NCBI GenBank assembly: GCA_029582155.1 | Contig: CM055902.1 | Span: 12,187,041-12,251,040 of the forward strand | DNA from: Panopea generosa | Lineage: Eukaryota > Mollusca > Bivalvia > Adapedonta > Hiatellidae | Direction: 5' to 3' | Length of the DNA: 64,000 nt | Shown: positions 21,064-35,109 of the stretch, in pieces | How the letters are laid out: every line of letters starts with the position of its first letter | How positions within the stretch are numbered: the first letter of the stretch is position 1 | The notes under the pieces: model-generated | Told to the model about the DNA's origin: nothing | The model's database searches: none | What the model saw: the letters and a program-made list of their open reading frames with translations, nothing else | Translations under genes and position numbers: made by a program

Positions 21064-24000
21064 CTATTACTTAGAATACGTCGATGTGGGTTTATGGAAT
21101 GTTGCTTTCTTAATCAGATTACGTCGCAATTTCGTGTAAGTAATAATTCGATAACATTTAAAATGCAATCTTCCACACATATACGTATGTCAGTATATAT
21201 TTTGTTATCTAAATGTGTGAAATTAAGATGTTAAAGTCCTTCAAAGAAGACTCAAACAAAAGAAATCAATAAGCGTAAGACCTATAAGCTCTTAACCAAT
21301 ATCTCTTTTTAGGAAATTAATACAAAACAACTTTGCAGCCGGAAGCAAGGTTGATGCATCGTATAAGGTTTTAGCATTATAATTATGCCCCTAGAGAAAG
21401 AAGGAAACGGAAGTAAAATATACATGCAAGAATCGTAGGTTGGTTAAATTGTAAAAGATGAAAATACATTTCAGCGGAATTGGAATCAAGTCCCCGCTTC
21501 CACGTATAAATCGACATTTAGGATACCTCTGTGAATAATAATAATGATGGGGATGAAATATGTAAGCGTTAATGCAATATAATACTTTGCAACTCAGATA
21601 TTTAACCTGGAAAATTAGCAGTTTCTATTTGTGATATCATAAACGTTCACCAACTTTCTGGCAACAACAAGGAAAGGCGGGGTTTGAAAGTAAGAAGAGC
21701 ATCAATCAACCGTATATGCGATATGTACCATTATAGATTGTAATAGGACGAGAAAAATATGTCGAGTCATATTGAAGGAAAATTTGCAGTTTGCTCGCGT
21801 TATGACCCTGTGATCGTCTGTTGAAGGGCTGAAGAGAAAAATCACATTCAATCTTTGTTATGATCCCTATATCCTTCGCTGACAGGTTGAATGTTCTACT
21901 GACCGAATTAGTTGAACTGCTGACACACATATATCATTATAGGCTACGAAAATAAGAATTTCATCTTCGCTTTTTAAATTAGTTTTGAAAGGAATTAACA
22001 GAAATGATGCAAGAACCGCTTCTATTCTGAATTGTTTGCCAAAATAATTATATTTGGTCAATGACCTGTCTAAAGCGATGACCACTGTTATCATTTCCTC
22101 AGTATGTATGAACTGTTATTGATTGTATTCTTTCTATATCGATTATATTTATGCTCGTGAATATGTCATTTGAATGCTTTGTCTTCTGCTGGTGTTTCAG
22201 ATTTATTTTATGTTTTACATTTCCAGCAATGAAACCCAATTAGGATTCGTACCTGTAATATGAGTACATGTTTCCATACTTAATGTAGTTAGGTGGTATT
22301 GTATCAAGGTATGTTTAGCGATTTTAATACGCATGTCATCCATTGATAAAATTTACCTATACTCGGATTCAAAATTTGAAATACCTCAAATTTAATTTTG
22401 CGTTAAAATCAATTTTAGAAGATCAAAACCTGAAGTTCTCTTACAAAATTACTTAATTTCGCAAATGAATAAGTTTTTAACAAGAAATATTTGGGGCTTG
22501 TTTCATTAACGTAACTGTTGAAACTTCGTAAGTTTACTAATTTCTAAATTTGTAAAAGGTTGTAATAAAAAAGTCGGAACATTAATTTTAAGGAATTTTA
22601 CCATGGTTTGCAAAACTGTTGCGGAAAAGAAACGTTTCAAGATGCCTTAATATGTCTGCACGAAATTACAAGACTTACGATGGTTAATGAAATGGCCCAT
22701 GAAGTAATCCTTTTGATAAACATGTTGATATTACAGATCAATATATATAAATGTTTGAGTTTGAGTCGGATTTTATAACTTTGATAACTTGATGTTCTAA
22801 ACGTACTATCGGTCAAATAAAAAATGGGAAAAAAATGCGACGTTATGTCAGACTTCATAATTACCGAGGATCACCTATTTGCCTTTGTTAATAATATTTG
22901 AGCTAATATAATTTTTGCAATACATAGAAACACAATGGGTTATTAATATTTTTTCTGCGATTGGATGTGCGAACAGCTTCCCGAAACCCGGAACGCCTGA
23001 AAAAGGAAGTTGATGAAACGGAGTTCCTGTTATAATCACGTTACTGTAATAATGACGCAAATACATGAATAAAGGTATTTAGAAGCGGTTTCATCCTTCA
23101 ATAACCAGATTTGGTCTTTTACTCGACAAATTCTAATATTTGATACTATGAAATTGAAGCCATATTATTTTATTTTATTAAGCAAAGAAAACTGATAATG
23201 TCAAAGAGATCATGTAGACGCTTTGATCATGGTTAATGATCGTTTAGCTAGTGTTATTTCCTCTAAAAATAAATATTAACTATTTGTTGGCAAAGCATGT
23301 GTTCAACGAACACAACTTAAATGATTAAATATCAAAGGAGCAAGTCTTTACGAATTCATTAAAATCCAGTACATAAATAGGGCTATGTTGAGAAAGCACC
23401 TACACTGACGTTTACCAAGCGTCTAGTTTTAACATTGAACTTATTTTACTAAGAATTGCGTACTTTACCACTTGTGCGCATGATTAATACACACAGACCA
23501 ATTTCCTTTTAATGATAGAACTTGTACGTCCATATAATAGCTATCTTAGACGTCCTTACTAGACTCCGCCTGTCAATGTCACCTTATTATCTTAGTCGAA
23601 TAAGTGTAAAACTGACATGGTTGTGAGTCTGTTTGTGAGTTTTGTAAATGATTTTCTTTTCTGAAATCAAAATGGCTTGTATTAAATTTAGATTGTTTGT
23701 GACATGGTAAAGGTCACACTACTCAGTTGAATATTGTTTTTTGTTCTATATAAAATAGGGTCTAGGATTCCAACGGTATAGAAATATTCCACATAGACTT
23801 TTTTTTATTTTTCAGAGCAGACATAACTATGCACAATAGCTGGAGAGTTGACTAGTTTGCATTTTAAAGTGGATACATTTACACCCTAAGATTTTTTAAA
23901 AAATGAAGACCGCAAATGCTAAAATCCTTAAAAACAAGCATATATTGAAATCCTATAAAAGTCACTGTTTAAAACCAGTTGTGTCTTATTGAACTATATG

Positions 24001-24374
24001 CTATGCCAGCGTTTGTTCTACTCATCTGCAGCAAGAAATCACAACCATTATAAACTATTTTAAAACTATTTCAAACCAAATTACAAATGACTTGTTTTAA
24101 GCGTATTAGAATAATGCTACCTAGAGGAAAAAGTGGCTCAACTGTTTAAAAAACACGTTAATGAACTACGTTATAAAACATTATTTCCAACCTGCAAGAT
24201 AATAACAACAAGCGTAACAGACAGTTTTGTATCACACCATTTCAGAAAAATGCTCGACTTTACAGATTCACATTCCACTAATATATATTAATTATATATC
24301 ATAAAGGAATAAGAAGATATTTATTTTAATCGACACGACATTCCTTTTTCTGATACGTCATATTTATAATGATA
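21064..24374. other. Gene-free AT-rich stretch
   Basis: Only short frames (under 80 codons), several overlapping on the minus strand at 21,706-22,094, with no motif, splice layout or homology I recognise. No tandem repeat or tRNA-like sequence is seen. Confidence 0.5.
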
Positions 24375-25065
24375 CATGACCGTTGCCATGATTAAGTGAT
24401 ACATAGGCGTTGTCATAATAATAGTGATACATAGCTGTTGTCTTGATTATACTCCTACATAGCCGTTGTCATGATTACAGTGATACATAGCCGTTGTCAT
24501 GATTATAGTAATACATAGCCGTTGTCATGATTAAAGTAATACACAGCCGTTGTCATTATTATAGTGATACATAGCCGTTGCCATGGTTATAGTGATACAT
24601 AGCCGTTGCCATGGATATAGTCATACATGGCCGTTGTCATGATTATAGTGATACTAGCCGTTGCCATGATTATAGTGATACATGGCCGTTGTCATGATAA
24701 TAGTGATACATGGCCGTTGCCATGATTAAAGTGATACATGGCCGTTGTCATTATGATAGTGATGCATGGCCGTTGCCATGATTATAGTGATACATGGCCG
24801 TTGTCATAATTATTGTGATACATCGCCTTTGTCATGACTTTAGTGATACATAGCCGTTGTCATGATTATAGTGATACATAGCCATTGTAATGATTTTATG
24901 GATACATAGCCGTTGTCATGATTATAGTGATACAAAGCCGTTGCCATGATAATAGTGATACATGAACGTGGTCATGATTATAGTGATACATAGCCCTCGT
25001 CATGATTGTAGTGATATATGGCCGTTGCCATGATAATAGTGATACATGACCGTCGTCATGAATTA
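24375..25065. repeat. 28-bp minisatellite, about 25 units
   Basis: The unit is CATAGCCGTTG, then TCATGATTATAGTGATA. Almost all units are 28 bp, with one 27-bp unit. Variants are CATAG or CATGG at the start and GTTGTC or GTTGCC in the middle. Units between 24,626 and 24,820 alternate strictly between the GTTGTC and GTTGCC forms. The period is not a multiple of three and no open frame crosses it. Confidence 0.95.
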
Positions 25066-28000
25066 ATTTATTTATAATCGATTATACACTAATGTGTTGG
25101 GTCACGGTGAAAATTGGTCGTTGCCGTTGTTATATTGTCATTTCGTATATGAAATTAGAATGGAAATTATATATCTTTTCAATCAGCATTCGTCAACGTA
25201 AACTTGATTCAGGGTATCGTTTTACACCAATAACTGCACAATATCAAACTATAGATATATGCTAACGTTTCTAAACATATTGTTAATAAAAGTATGTATG
25301 TAAAGACGAGTACATGTTAACAAATACAGCTACCTACAAATGTAAACATATATGTTATAATAGATACTATTGAATTAATTCAAAATCAAATCTCAAATAA
25401 AATTTAAAAATGTGTCGTATCTAGTTAGGTACTCTTTGATATGAAGGAGGATGCTTGTGTCTTGTTGTCGGTTTCATTCTAAAACCAGAGTGTATATAAC
25501 CAACAGTTTCAAGAAATACACTGATATAGACGTGAAACAATTTAGAATAAAGCACGGTTTTGCAGTCGCTAACGTAAAGGGAGTTGTTGTTTTTCCCCAT
25601 GTCATGCTGCAGTAGTTTTCATTTGATTTAATTACAATTCACATAGAAACCGTGATCACTAAACAAAACGAACACCAATTGAATATATTCTTTATGACTA
25701 TTATTTTTGTAAAATCTGAGAAATTTGATCAAAAATCGAAGTTTCAAACTTATTTGTGAATATTTCAGAAAATATGCCATACAGTTTAATATTTCCTATT
25801 AATTTTGTCTGAAAACACCTTTAGAATAATCATTCAATTATCTCGGAATAGAAACGATGTGCAATGCCTTGTAATATTCTTCGACATACTCTCTCAAGTA
25901 GACACCTTTGCGGTATGTTGAACGTGACGCTTAACTGTTCCATAGGATAACGCTAAAACTCTCGTTGTAATGGGTTAGTATTGACGTATAATGCAACTTT
26001 AGATCTTTGACCTAATTATAAGGTAATGAATTGTTTTTATGAAATATTGCTTGATATAGTACCCGTGTCTAACTTTGTTTGTCTCTGACGTTTATAATGG
26101 AAATGTCAGCTCATCTTTCATATTTAGCCGCACTAAGATCACAATGTATAGAGAAGTTATCGTCTTTAATAACCGCATTCCTTGCAACATCACAGAATAT
26201 CAACAGAGTCACTTAGAGGGAGATATGAATGTCTAGTATAATAGATGAATTGGACGTTTGTGTGTATTCTAGACATAAATTCCTTTAACAATAATATTTA
26301 TGACTAAAGTGCTATATTCATTCATTTTCTATTGTTATCTGAGCTTGACGGAGACACCGGTACAATGCGGTTTGAGACCCGCTTCTTGTTTTCAAATTAG
26401 CATTATAAGATATTTAAGCTTAGTATCCAAAAAGCTTGGTATATTGAAATTCTCTGATTAGGGGACTATATACTTTTTGTTTGGGCTATATAGTTGGAAA
26501 CATTGTTACACGGTTAACGCGTAAAATAAACACATATTCAAACCATTATATCATAAAATGGAAAATTTCAATGCAGTTTACTATGTACGAGTATTTGCTA
26601 TGTAGTGTTCTTTTCTTTTACTTGCTCTTCTTAGCACTTCTATTTTTACAACAATTGACAAACTGTTACAAAAACCTGTCCGGTAATTTGACTCGATAAG
26701 CTTATCAGGTTTCATTTCTTGGAGTCAGGAACTTATTTAGTATTATTTGGAAAGAGAATACGGCTGAAGCCGTGCGGCATTAAAAGTTGGTGTATGCCAG
26801 AGGTGCACCCGAAACAAACTCAGTAAAATTCGAGTTAACTTGAGTATAAATGTCTTTTATCAAATGTTCAATATTTGTTATAATATATACTCGTATTTCT
26901 TTTGTCCTCTTTACTATATAGACTTATAGTGCCAACATTGCAAACAGGAAATGCTTCCGTGGGGTAGTGGCATAATGGAGGTTATAAATAATCGTTCTTT
27001 TAAAATGTATTTTCCATATTCTAATGCTCTTCTTTCATTTAAATAGCATCAGTGATGTATTTTGAACAGTTTGAAAGCATTGCCATGTTTAAATTGTGAA
27101 TGTAGAAAGCATGGATTATGCATGATTTCTGAAGTCTTCTTTTACTTTGTTAACAATGTACACACTAAACAAAAAGATCTTGAATGACACATGACACTTA
27201 CTTTCTCATCATATCGTGGTAGTGCAGAGGTTGACGAGCAATAAAATGTAAGTTTCACTTCTTCCATTTGGGTTAAAAATCAATGATGGACTTACACTTT
27301 TTGTTTATTTTAACAAAAAATTCAAACACATTTATTTATATTCAGACATTTTTGCACTCTGTAATAGACTTTCATGATTAGGTAAAAAACAAATCGAAAG
27401 TGATAGTATTTTATGCGGTAAAAACAGGCTATCAGTCGTTCTGTTACGTTTACTTTTATCCATTCATTAAACCAATTTGTCACAGACTGTTTGATGCTTT
27501 GATTCAATTACTTATTCCCTTGTGAAATATCAAAAACAATAAAAATAAGACAAATAGAAAGGCGATTTAATTTCAACAAGCGTGTTTAGGATGTTCTTCT
27601 TAGACAAACAAAGACCATAATTACAACCAATAGAAATTAAGATCTTGTAAACTTCAAGAAAATTTCGTAGATATAAAAGTATTCATTGATAAATACAAAA
27701 GCTTCTGTGATGGCATTTTGTAACATATTACATGTTGTTACAAGCGCTGGGCATATAATGTAAAAATGTGCTCACATAAAATAATATATAACAAACACAG
27801 TGTTATATGCGGCATATTATGCACAAGGTAACATATCACGGCAATGCAAATCTATTTTGCAAACATCACAGATAAAAGCAAGTACAAAGCACATATGTTC
27901 GTTTAAAATTTTATGAAAAATTAATCCCCCATACGCCCGGTCGTCAAGACCAACATCGCCAATTACATACAAAATTACAATCTATCAAAATCACGTGCTG

Positions 28001-28954
28001 GCGAAATGTCTATATCTAAATGAAAGAGAAAAATACTTTGTTTCATATAACATTTACGGCATTTTCTGATAAAGAGTTCAAAGCTTGTCATTAACTATCA
28101 ATCATTGTAAACATCCATTAATAAAAAAGTTGTCATATCCAATAAGACATTTCAGACTAATGATCACAATGGTAATACGTCATTGTTTAGCGTATCAAAT
28201 ATCACATTACCGTGGCCTCGTGTAGCAATACGTATATGTGCTTTTGCTATATCAGTAGATTCGTTAGATTTAAGGAACTTCAGCAATATTCCGAACCAAT
28301 TATAGATGATAGAGGCATTAATGACATGTTTTAGTATGGCGTATCATTTATGTCATTAAGGCGACGTCAAGCCAAATTGAAGAAGATTCCATACCTGTTG
28401 TTTTTTTTCTGAAGTGACAGAACTCACTCAGTGTTAAATGAGGCCTCGCTTATACATTTTATGATCACGAAATGATCAAACTGTACATAGTCTGAATGAA
28501 ACCTTTTAAGAAAGATTAGAGCAGTTTGAAACGGCATACCCGATTTTTCAACCAAAATTTTGAAAAATATAAAATCTGGCCCAAAAAACTTCTATCATAT
28601 AAATTGGCGGTTATCTTTAATAATTAATAATTGTTTATCCATTTGGCGACCTAAAAATACAGAATACAGAAGACCGTTTAGATATAATATTTACACCAGA
28701 AAAGCGTTTCAATAAACAACTTACGATATAAATCGATTTATTTAAAAATGAGAAATCATACAAAAAATATTTAGTCATCATCCAAATTAACTAAAAGTTA
28801 GTAATAATGTAGGAAATCGTATTTCTTTAGACGATATAATTAGTCAAAACGTACATCAAAATTTGAATATACAGCGATGAAATTGTGACATTGACCTACG
28901 ATGATTTATAATTTTGATTTTATTTGTTTTATATCGAATGTGACAAATCATGAT
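25066..28954. other. Gene-free AT-rich stretch
   Basis: Only frames under 75 codons with low-complexity, hydrophobic translations (for example 26,481-26,699). No repeats or RNA genes are recognised. Confidence 0.5.
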
Positions 28955-29104
28955 CGAGGTCTTCCTGGGTAGAACCAATACCAGCAGATGGGGATAGGTG
29001 TCTTGCTCAAGGACACTACACATAGTCGTTGGGGATGATCGAACCCACGATACTCCGTTCATGGATGGTGTCGATGCTCTATCACCGATCTAAGTGCTCC
29101 AAGA
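28955..29104 (-). mobile_element. tRNA-headed SINE, 'GGTTCTACCCAGG' family, copy 1
   Basis: On the minus strand the head (about 29,030-29,104) has an A-box-like TTAGATCGGTGATAGAGC and a B box GGGTTCGATCATCC. The body has CTTGAGCAAGACACC and TATTGGTTCTACCCAGGAAG. A second copy lies at 51,243-51,383, also on the minus strand. The tRNA part is degraded and not a functional gene. Confidence 0.7.
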
Positions 29105-31558
29105 TAAACGGACCCAAGATTTAAAAAAAATAGGGTTTTTTTAAAGAAGCAAGCACATAACCAACCTACTTAATATTATGCACTACACCTCCCTGCACCA
29201 TTCCGACGGCAATAGCTTTGTCTGAAATATCACCGTATGTTTTTTGTATGTTAGCACATTCAATAAGTATTGATAAAAATCACTTGATATTACATTTTAT
29301 AGAAAATAAAACATTTCACACGTGCAACTTACCTGTTTTACTATCAATGGAGATAATACGGAAAAGATAAGCATCTGTGACAGAATTTTTTGTTTGATAT
29401 TAGTTTAACCTATTCATGCATACTTTAACTAAATACTGGTTCTTATATAATTAATTATCGACAGAAGAAATTGGAGTACTTAGCAAATTTATTCAGTGTA
29501 TTTATTTGTCATTACTAAGAATCGTTTCATTACATTTCCTTTTGTGTCCTCGTTTAGCATTTATTGGCAACTGCAATTGAAATTATAGTTATATGTATTT
29601 TTATTCTCACTTTATGGTTCAACTAATTTTCTTTAAATATGTTTTAACATTTTATGAAGGTTTGAATGTTCCATACACAATAAACGACAGAATACTTTCT
29701 AGGTTGAGATAAATTGAAGAAATCGATGTATTTAAGGAGTTTTGCTGCCTTGTAAAATGGAAGTACTACTTAATATTTTGTTAAAAACCATATTCTGAAT
29801 CATCTTAAATGAATATAATTCCGGAAAAGAGTATGTTACCGTACTCGTGATATTGTTGTTTAGTTTTTGAGATAATGTAATTAGAAAGTGATATTTAATC
29901 AATTTTCATGAAAATTGGGATATTTTAACAAAAACACATATAATTTGGAGAAAATACAATTTTTACAGTCCAATGTCCTTTTGTACTATTTAAGCACTTT
30001 CATAATTTATCAGGAAAATCATAGGTTTTGATGTATTTTAAAAAAATGTTTATAAAATTACGTGAAAATAGTCCAAATATTTGGTGTTATATCTAAATGT
30101 CTCTTTAATGTTCATATTTGATTATACCAGAAAAAAATAATCTTAATAGATTATAAGTGATCTAAAACAAGCTAATAAAAAATATATACTTTTACATTAT
30201 TTTTTTATTAATTAACACTCTTTTCTCCTCTGATAAAATATTATTCTCCTGATAGTTACCGCTATTAATTGTCTTTTTCTAAAAAAATGATGCCAAAAGT
30301 GCAAAAAAATATCAACAAAAATTGTTAAAAAATGGACATGTTTGTGGTTTAAACTGTCCAACGTATCAATATCCACGAAACTGCAATAATGGGTATTGTG
30401 TCTTAAAAGAAATAAAAATTCAATTTAAGATATAAGAATCATAAACACACACGAATATCGTCAAAAACAAAACCAGCAAAAATTTCATTGAAAAATATCT
30501 GCTAATTTACCGGGACTGAATTGAAACCATACGTCAGAAACGTTGATATTCGAAGCTTGAACGAACCTCGCTATATATATTAAATTGCTATTTATAATTA
30601 TTATTTTGAGAATGAAGGGAATAGACATCAAGACATAGCAACAATTGTGTTTTGCTAGAAGGAAGTTGTAAGGAAGTTGTAAGTATGTAATATTCCTTAT
30701 AATTGAATTTTTACAATATATGTGGTTACAATATCACAATGGGAGTGTCCAATCAGTGTAAAACAAAATATAACAATCCCCTCAGCTTTTTTATGACACC
30801 GTCTCTCTAATAACAAAACATTGTAAAACATATTTCCGATTATAAGTCTACATCGACATCGTTATCATCTTGGGGAAACATTCTGATCAACAAGCAAGAC
30901 AAACTAATGACCTGACATTCGTCAGCGTGCTGATATCGACATCTTCTTAAATAGCAACATCAGTAACGTTGTCTGCCACCATGAATAATGTCGCCTTCGA
31001 TAACGTTTACCTGATGGTTGAGATATGATATCGGCTATAACACAGCTTAGTAATTAACTGCCTGCACATCTCTATTTATTCAGATCGGTAAAATAGTTGT
31101 AGTTATTTGAACGGCTGCATATCGGCGAATTATGTTAAATTATGGTTTGCTTTAAATCAAACTAGTAAAGGAAAACATAGTTCATAAAATTTAAAACTCA
31201 AACTCCTTTTGTTTATGGAAACGCCACCATACAGTTTGATTGTCTAACTAGTAATTCTAATAATGAATTGTAAAAATGAATTTAAGTCATGCATATTAAT
31301 TGTGAAGTTTAATTATAAATTGATTATTTCTTATTTAATTTTGGAAAGACAATGCAATGCTAAACTCATAACAAGTGTAAAAAAATCATCATTGGAAAGA
31401 CACGAGACTATAAAGATTAGCATTTTAAAGAAATTATCGTGGCAAGTAACACAAACATGCTTTTAATCCAAATTTCTTATGTATGCGGTGTGCACAAAAT
31501 AATGCTTATGTATTGACGTTTAACCATTATTTACTTGAAAGTTATCAAATTAACACTA
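29105..31558. other. Very AT-rich gene-free stretch
   Basis: Long A/T-rich runs with almost no open frames. A short direct repeat (GGAAGTTGTAA twice) is at about 30,660-30,682. Nothing else is supported. Confidence 0.5.
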
Positions 31559-31784
31559 ACTGAATATTGGCCAAATCTTTAATACGTCCAGCAATAAAGT
31601 ATTGCGCAATGTTTACATTGAACTCCGTAAACTTCCCGAACAAAGCCTCGAAAAAGATATCGGGAACGAGTATTCACGATGTTATCCGATGAATGAACGG
31701 AAACCCGAAAGAGGTTCGTTGGAAATGGCGATTGTAAACAAAAACAAAAACGTGGCTTCAGAAACCCGATGTTTGTTATAAAGA
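31559..31784 (+). other. Protein-like open stretch of about 75 codons, no ATG start
   Basis: The frame is open from just after a stop near 31,556 to a TAA near 31,785. The translation is rich in Glu, Lys, Arg and Asn (for example IELRKLPEQSLEKDIGNEYS, and further on MNERKPERGSLEMAIVNK), unlike the hydrophobic translations of random AT-rich DNA nearby. The interval is also less AT-rich than its surroundings. It could be an exon of an unrecognised gene or a transposon-derived fragment. I know of no family match. The minus-strand frame at 31,579-31,794 is probably its shadow. Confidence 0.3.
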
Positions 31785-34098
31785 GGTTATGCAATTAGAC
31801 ACTTTAGACGCGTTTATCTCTAAGTTATAAGTGTACTTTCATGCTTGGCGTGTGTATTTAGGACAGGGAATTGACGATAATATGCCAATATAATCCCTTT
31901 AAGTGTCTCAATATAGACAAAAACAATCACCCATTAATTGATTTTGATGCAATTTTCTGACTTAATCGTGTTTCTAAAAGGATACACGACATTGTTCAAA
32001 TCGATTGTATCTGCGTACCTATGTTTAAATATGATACGAAGTTATCACTGTCCAAGTCGTTTCTGGCACTTTAAACTTAAGCCACCAGAGTTTACTGCCA
32101 GTGTAGTAAATATTTGTAAGAGGAGACTATCAAATTACACAGTACACTAGGCTCTTTGCTGATGATGAGTTTATACAGATTCATGTGTCTAGAGTGCATT
32201 TCTTTCAAATTTCAAATTTTTGACAGTGTGAGTTAAACATTTCTTTCAAACTGCATATAACAAACACTTTTTGAAAATTATTATTTGTCAATAAAATGTA
32301 TTAACAATAATCTAGTAGTTTACAACCTTATAACAACAATAACTCATTTTTTAGAAAGGGTTTTCTGATTTTAATAATGTACTGAATTATATAAAAGTTG
32401 CCATAGAGTCATCTTGCAACTTTTATATTGCAATTGGAACTTTAAGAAAGAATAGTATTAACGGTGTATTATATAAATCTAGTCGCGTCATGGTGAAACT
32501 ACAAACTGATATATCCTCGATCGTCCTGATAGCAATCGGTAACAATAAAATGCATTATACACACGTTTGTTAATAGAAAATCACCCTCATGCAAACAAGG
32601 ATGTCTTTAAACTATATAGATATCAGATATGTACCACTATCCAAATTAGAAATTACAAACGTATTGGTGTATTTTTATATTTTGCTTAACGAAGTTCTTA
32701 ACGTTATTTCTTTTAGAAGCATATAATGTTTCGAATAACAACTTAGGGAACAATCATTGAGTAATTCTTACGGGCGTTACATCTTACCGGTCATGGATAC
32801 GTTTCACATCGTTAGAATACAATAAAATATTTTGATTACGTTGTAACTGGTATCAGACCTTAATACAAGTAATAACGTTGCCTCAATATGACTTTGGTTT
32901 TAATCTCGATATATGAAATAAAACAATCTGTATAAGTGCTGTTTAACGCGTCATATGATAAAGAGATAGCCACGAGACTAATACAAATTGTCAATTTGTA
33001 AGCAAGCATGGTAGACCAGACGCGTTTGTAATTAGAGTCTGATACATTGTAAGTCGAGTCCATAGCTGGGATCATATAGTAAAGTAAATCATGTACAGCA
33101 TATATGGCAACAGTGTTCGTCATACGGGTAACTTCATGTTCGTCTTTAGGGCATTCATACCCGGACCCATATATTTCACCTATATTGTGTTAATTTTTGT
33201 AAGTATCATTTTTCAATTGTCATGAACACTATACTTCAAATTTATTGTAGCAATACACATTTGCAACAACACATTACTTTCTCCATGGAAGCTCTTGTTT
33301 TGGTTAATATGTTTAATTTTCCGCCGTTTTCTGGTTGGTCGCAGATAGTGTTGACTTACGTCCAAGAACAATCAAACGAATACGCAGATGTTTGTAGACG
33401 GGTTTCCATTTGTGAAAACTAATGACTTATATTAGACAAAAAATATAACATTTTATGACTACGCGAGAATAAGATAAAACATGTTTAAATCGTTCGACTT
33501 AAGGGCAAATTCAACCCGAGAGTACATTACCTTACTAATGATTTAATAGTAATATCACAGGTGTTTCATTAGTTGGATGCTATCAAATTAGAATTATTAA
33601 CTTAATTAATACACTATTAAAACTATGTTTCATTTAAAACGTAAATCCCCTCTCAAACAAAACGAACATAGCTTTAAAATGTTCTCATTTCTTTATTTTG
33701 TTTTGCTATTGTTTACATTGGCAATATCGGTCATATAATAAGCTAAGCAAGGTAGTGCAATTATAATTTCTATTTTAAGTTTGAATTTGCAGTTAAAGAG
33801 TAATAACTTTTCAATGAAATTATTAACTAGTAAGTGCTATGATAAGTTGCGATACTAATAATTTCACTAAACATGATGCTTGTTGTAATGTATTAACTGT
33901 TTTGCACAATTTTTCGTAACTAAATCATGATGTATTGATATAAGAGAGAGATTATTCATGCATTGGTTTGAACTAATGGATTTGTCATGTTTGGATTAGC
34001 GCAATCAATCATCCTCTCAATTTGAGATTGGCAGGATTTTCAGGAGCGCGAAATACTACATTCATGTCAATGTTCCAAAAAAGACTCCGTTATGCTTC
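31785..34098. other. Gene-free stretch with one perfect small hairpin
   Basis: At 32,389-32,428 a 13-bp perfect inverted repeat (ATATAAAAGTTGC / GCAACTTTTATAT) encloses a loop of about 14 bases. Otherwise only frames under 90 codons without recognisable features. Confidence 0.45.
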
Positions 34099-34574
34099 AG
34101 TCACATTTGCGCCGGCCGCGTCCCGGGCGCCGAGGATTTTTTCCGATGTCTTGGATTTGCCGTGAGTATGGTCACATTAGATACGGGCACCGCACGGCCC
34201 TCGCAAACAATTTGCCGGATTAAATCGAACGGACATATAGGATACCGTAAGGAGCCTGTAAGACTATCGCAAGGATACTGCAATGCTATCTAACGATGGC
34301 CGAGCTGTCGTACGGTAGCTGGAAGCTGTTCGTGCGGCCGCTGGATGTGTGATATTTCGCATTTTACATGGCGCGTATATATATGGAAGCACACATGTCA
34401 AAACCAAAATCGGGGTGAAACCGGCTTTTATCTCCGCGCTAAAAGCTCCTGGCGACCCGTACTGCGCCTAAAAATCGGTTGATAGTGGCCGATAATCTCC
34501 CGGCGGACTTACGGTTCCCCGGCTTGCCGGCCGATTTTGACCAAAAAACTCATCGCAAGGGCGCAGATGTGACT
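34099..34574. mobile_element. GC-rich non-autonomous DNA transposon with short TIRs
   Basis: The left end AGTCACATTTGCGCC is matched in inverted orientation by the right end GGCGCAGATGTGACT (one mismatch in 15), enclosing 476 bp. The interior is strikingly G+C- and CpG-rich (GCGCCGGCCGCG, GTGCGGCCGCTGG, CTCCCGGCGGAC), while both flanks are AT-rich. No long open frame is present; the minus frames at 34,101-34,283 and 34,468-34,665 lie partly inside it and look incidental. No clear target duplication is seen, and the superfamily is unknown. Confidence 0.55.
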
Positions 34575-34576
34575 CA

Positions 34577-34786
34577 AACATAATCAGCCATCTTTTGGTT
34601 TTGGAATTTGGTTTAACGCCATTTTCAACACAAGAATGAATCTGAGTAGAACCACGTCCTTCCATAAGTTACTGGCAAACTTTCTCACATAAAGTCTTTT
34701 GGTCAAGAGGGAGTCGAACCTACGACAAAAGCCATGAGAGATAAGTGATTTGGAGACGGCGCCTTTGATCACTCGACCACGGAGGG
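34577..34786 (-). mobile_element. tRNA-Leu-type SINE, copy 1
   Basis: On the minus strand the head (about 34,704-34,786) reads CCGTGGTCGAGTGATCAAAG (A box), a long variable arm as in tRNA-Leu or tRNA-Ser, then GTAGGTTCGACTCCC (B box). The body follows with TTTATGTGAGAAAGTTTGCC and GTGGTTCTACTCAGATTC, and the tail with GTTGAAAATGGCGTTAAACC. A plus-strand relative lies at 51,447-51,662. It directly abuts the GC-rich element. Confidence 0.75.
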
Positions 34787-35109
34787 CGAATAGATATAAT
34801 ATTTTATTATCTAATAATTCCTGTAAAATAAGTTGATGTAGTGAAATATTATAAAGCATTAAATTAAGATAATTTGACTTGCAGGTGTGAAAATAGTTTT
34901 ACAATTGTTATGTACTCGGCTTACCTAAAGTAAGCTAAAAAAATAGAGGGTAATCATTGATTTACAATTTTATTATTGTTAAATCACAGCATATCAATTG
35001 TCTTATTACATTAGGCTTATAATCGTAGAGGAAGTCCAAATCATACCCATGTAAAACAGATGTTAAAAGAAACACATTGACTGTGCTATGTGATCAGTTT
35101 TCATTCATT

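Noticed and set aside
24375-25065. CRISPR-like array of short repeats
   Set aside because: Units are contiguous 28-bp repeats with no unique spacers, in a eukaryotic context. It is a minisatellite.
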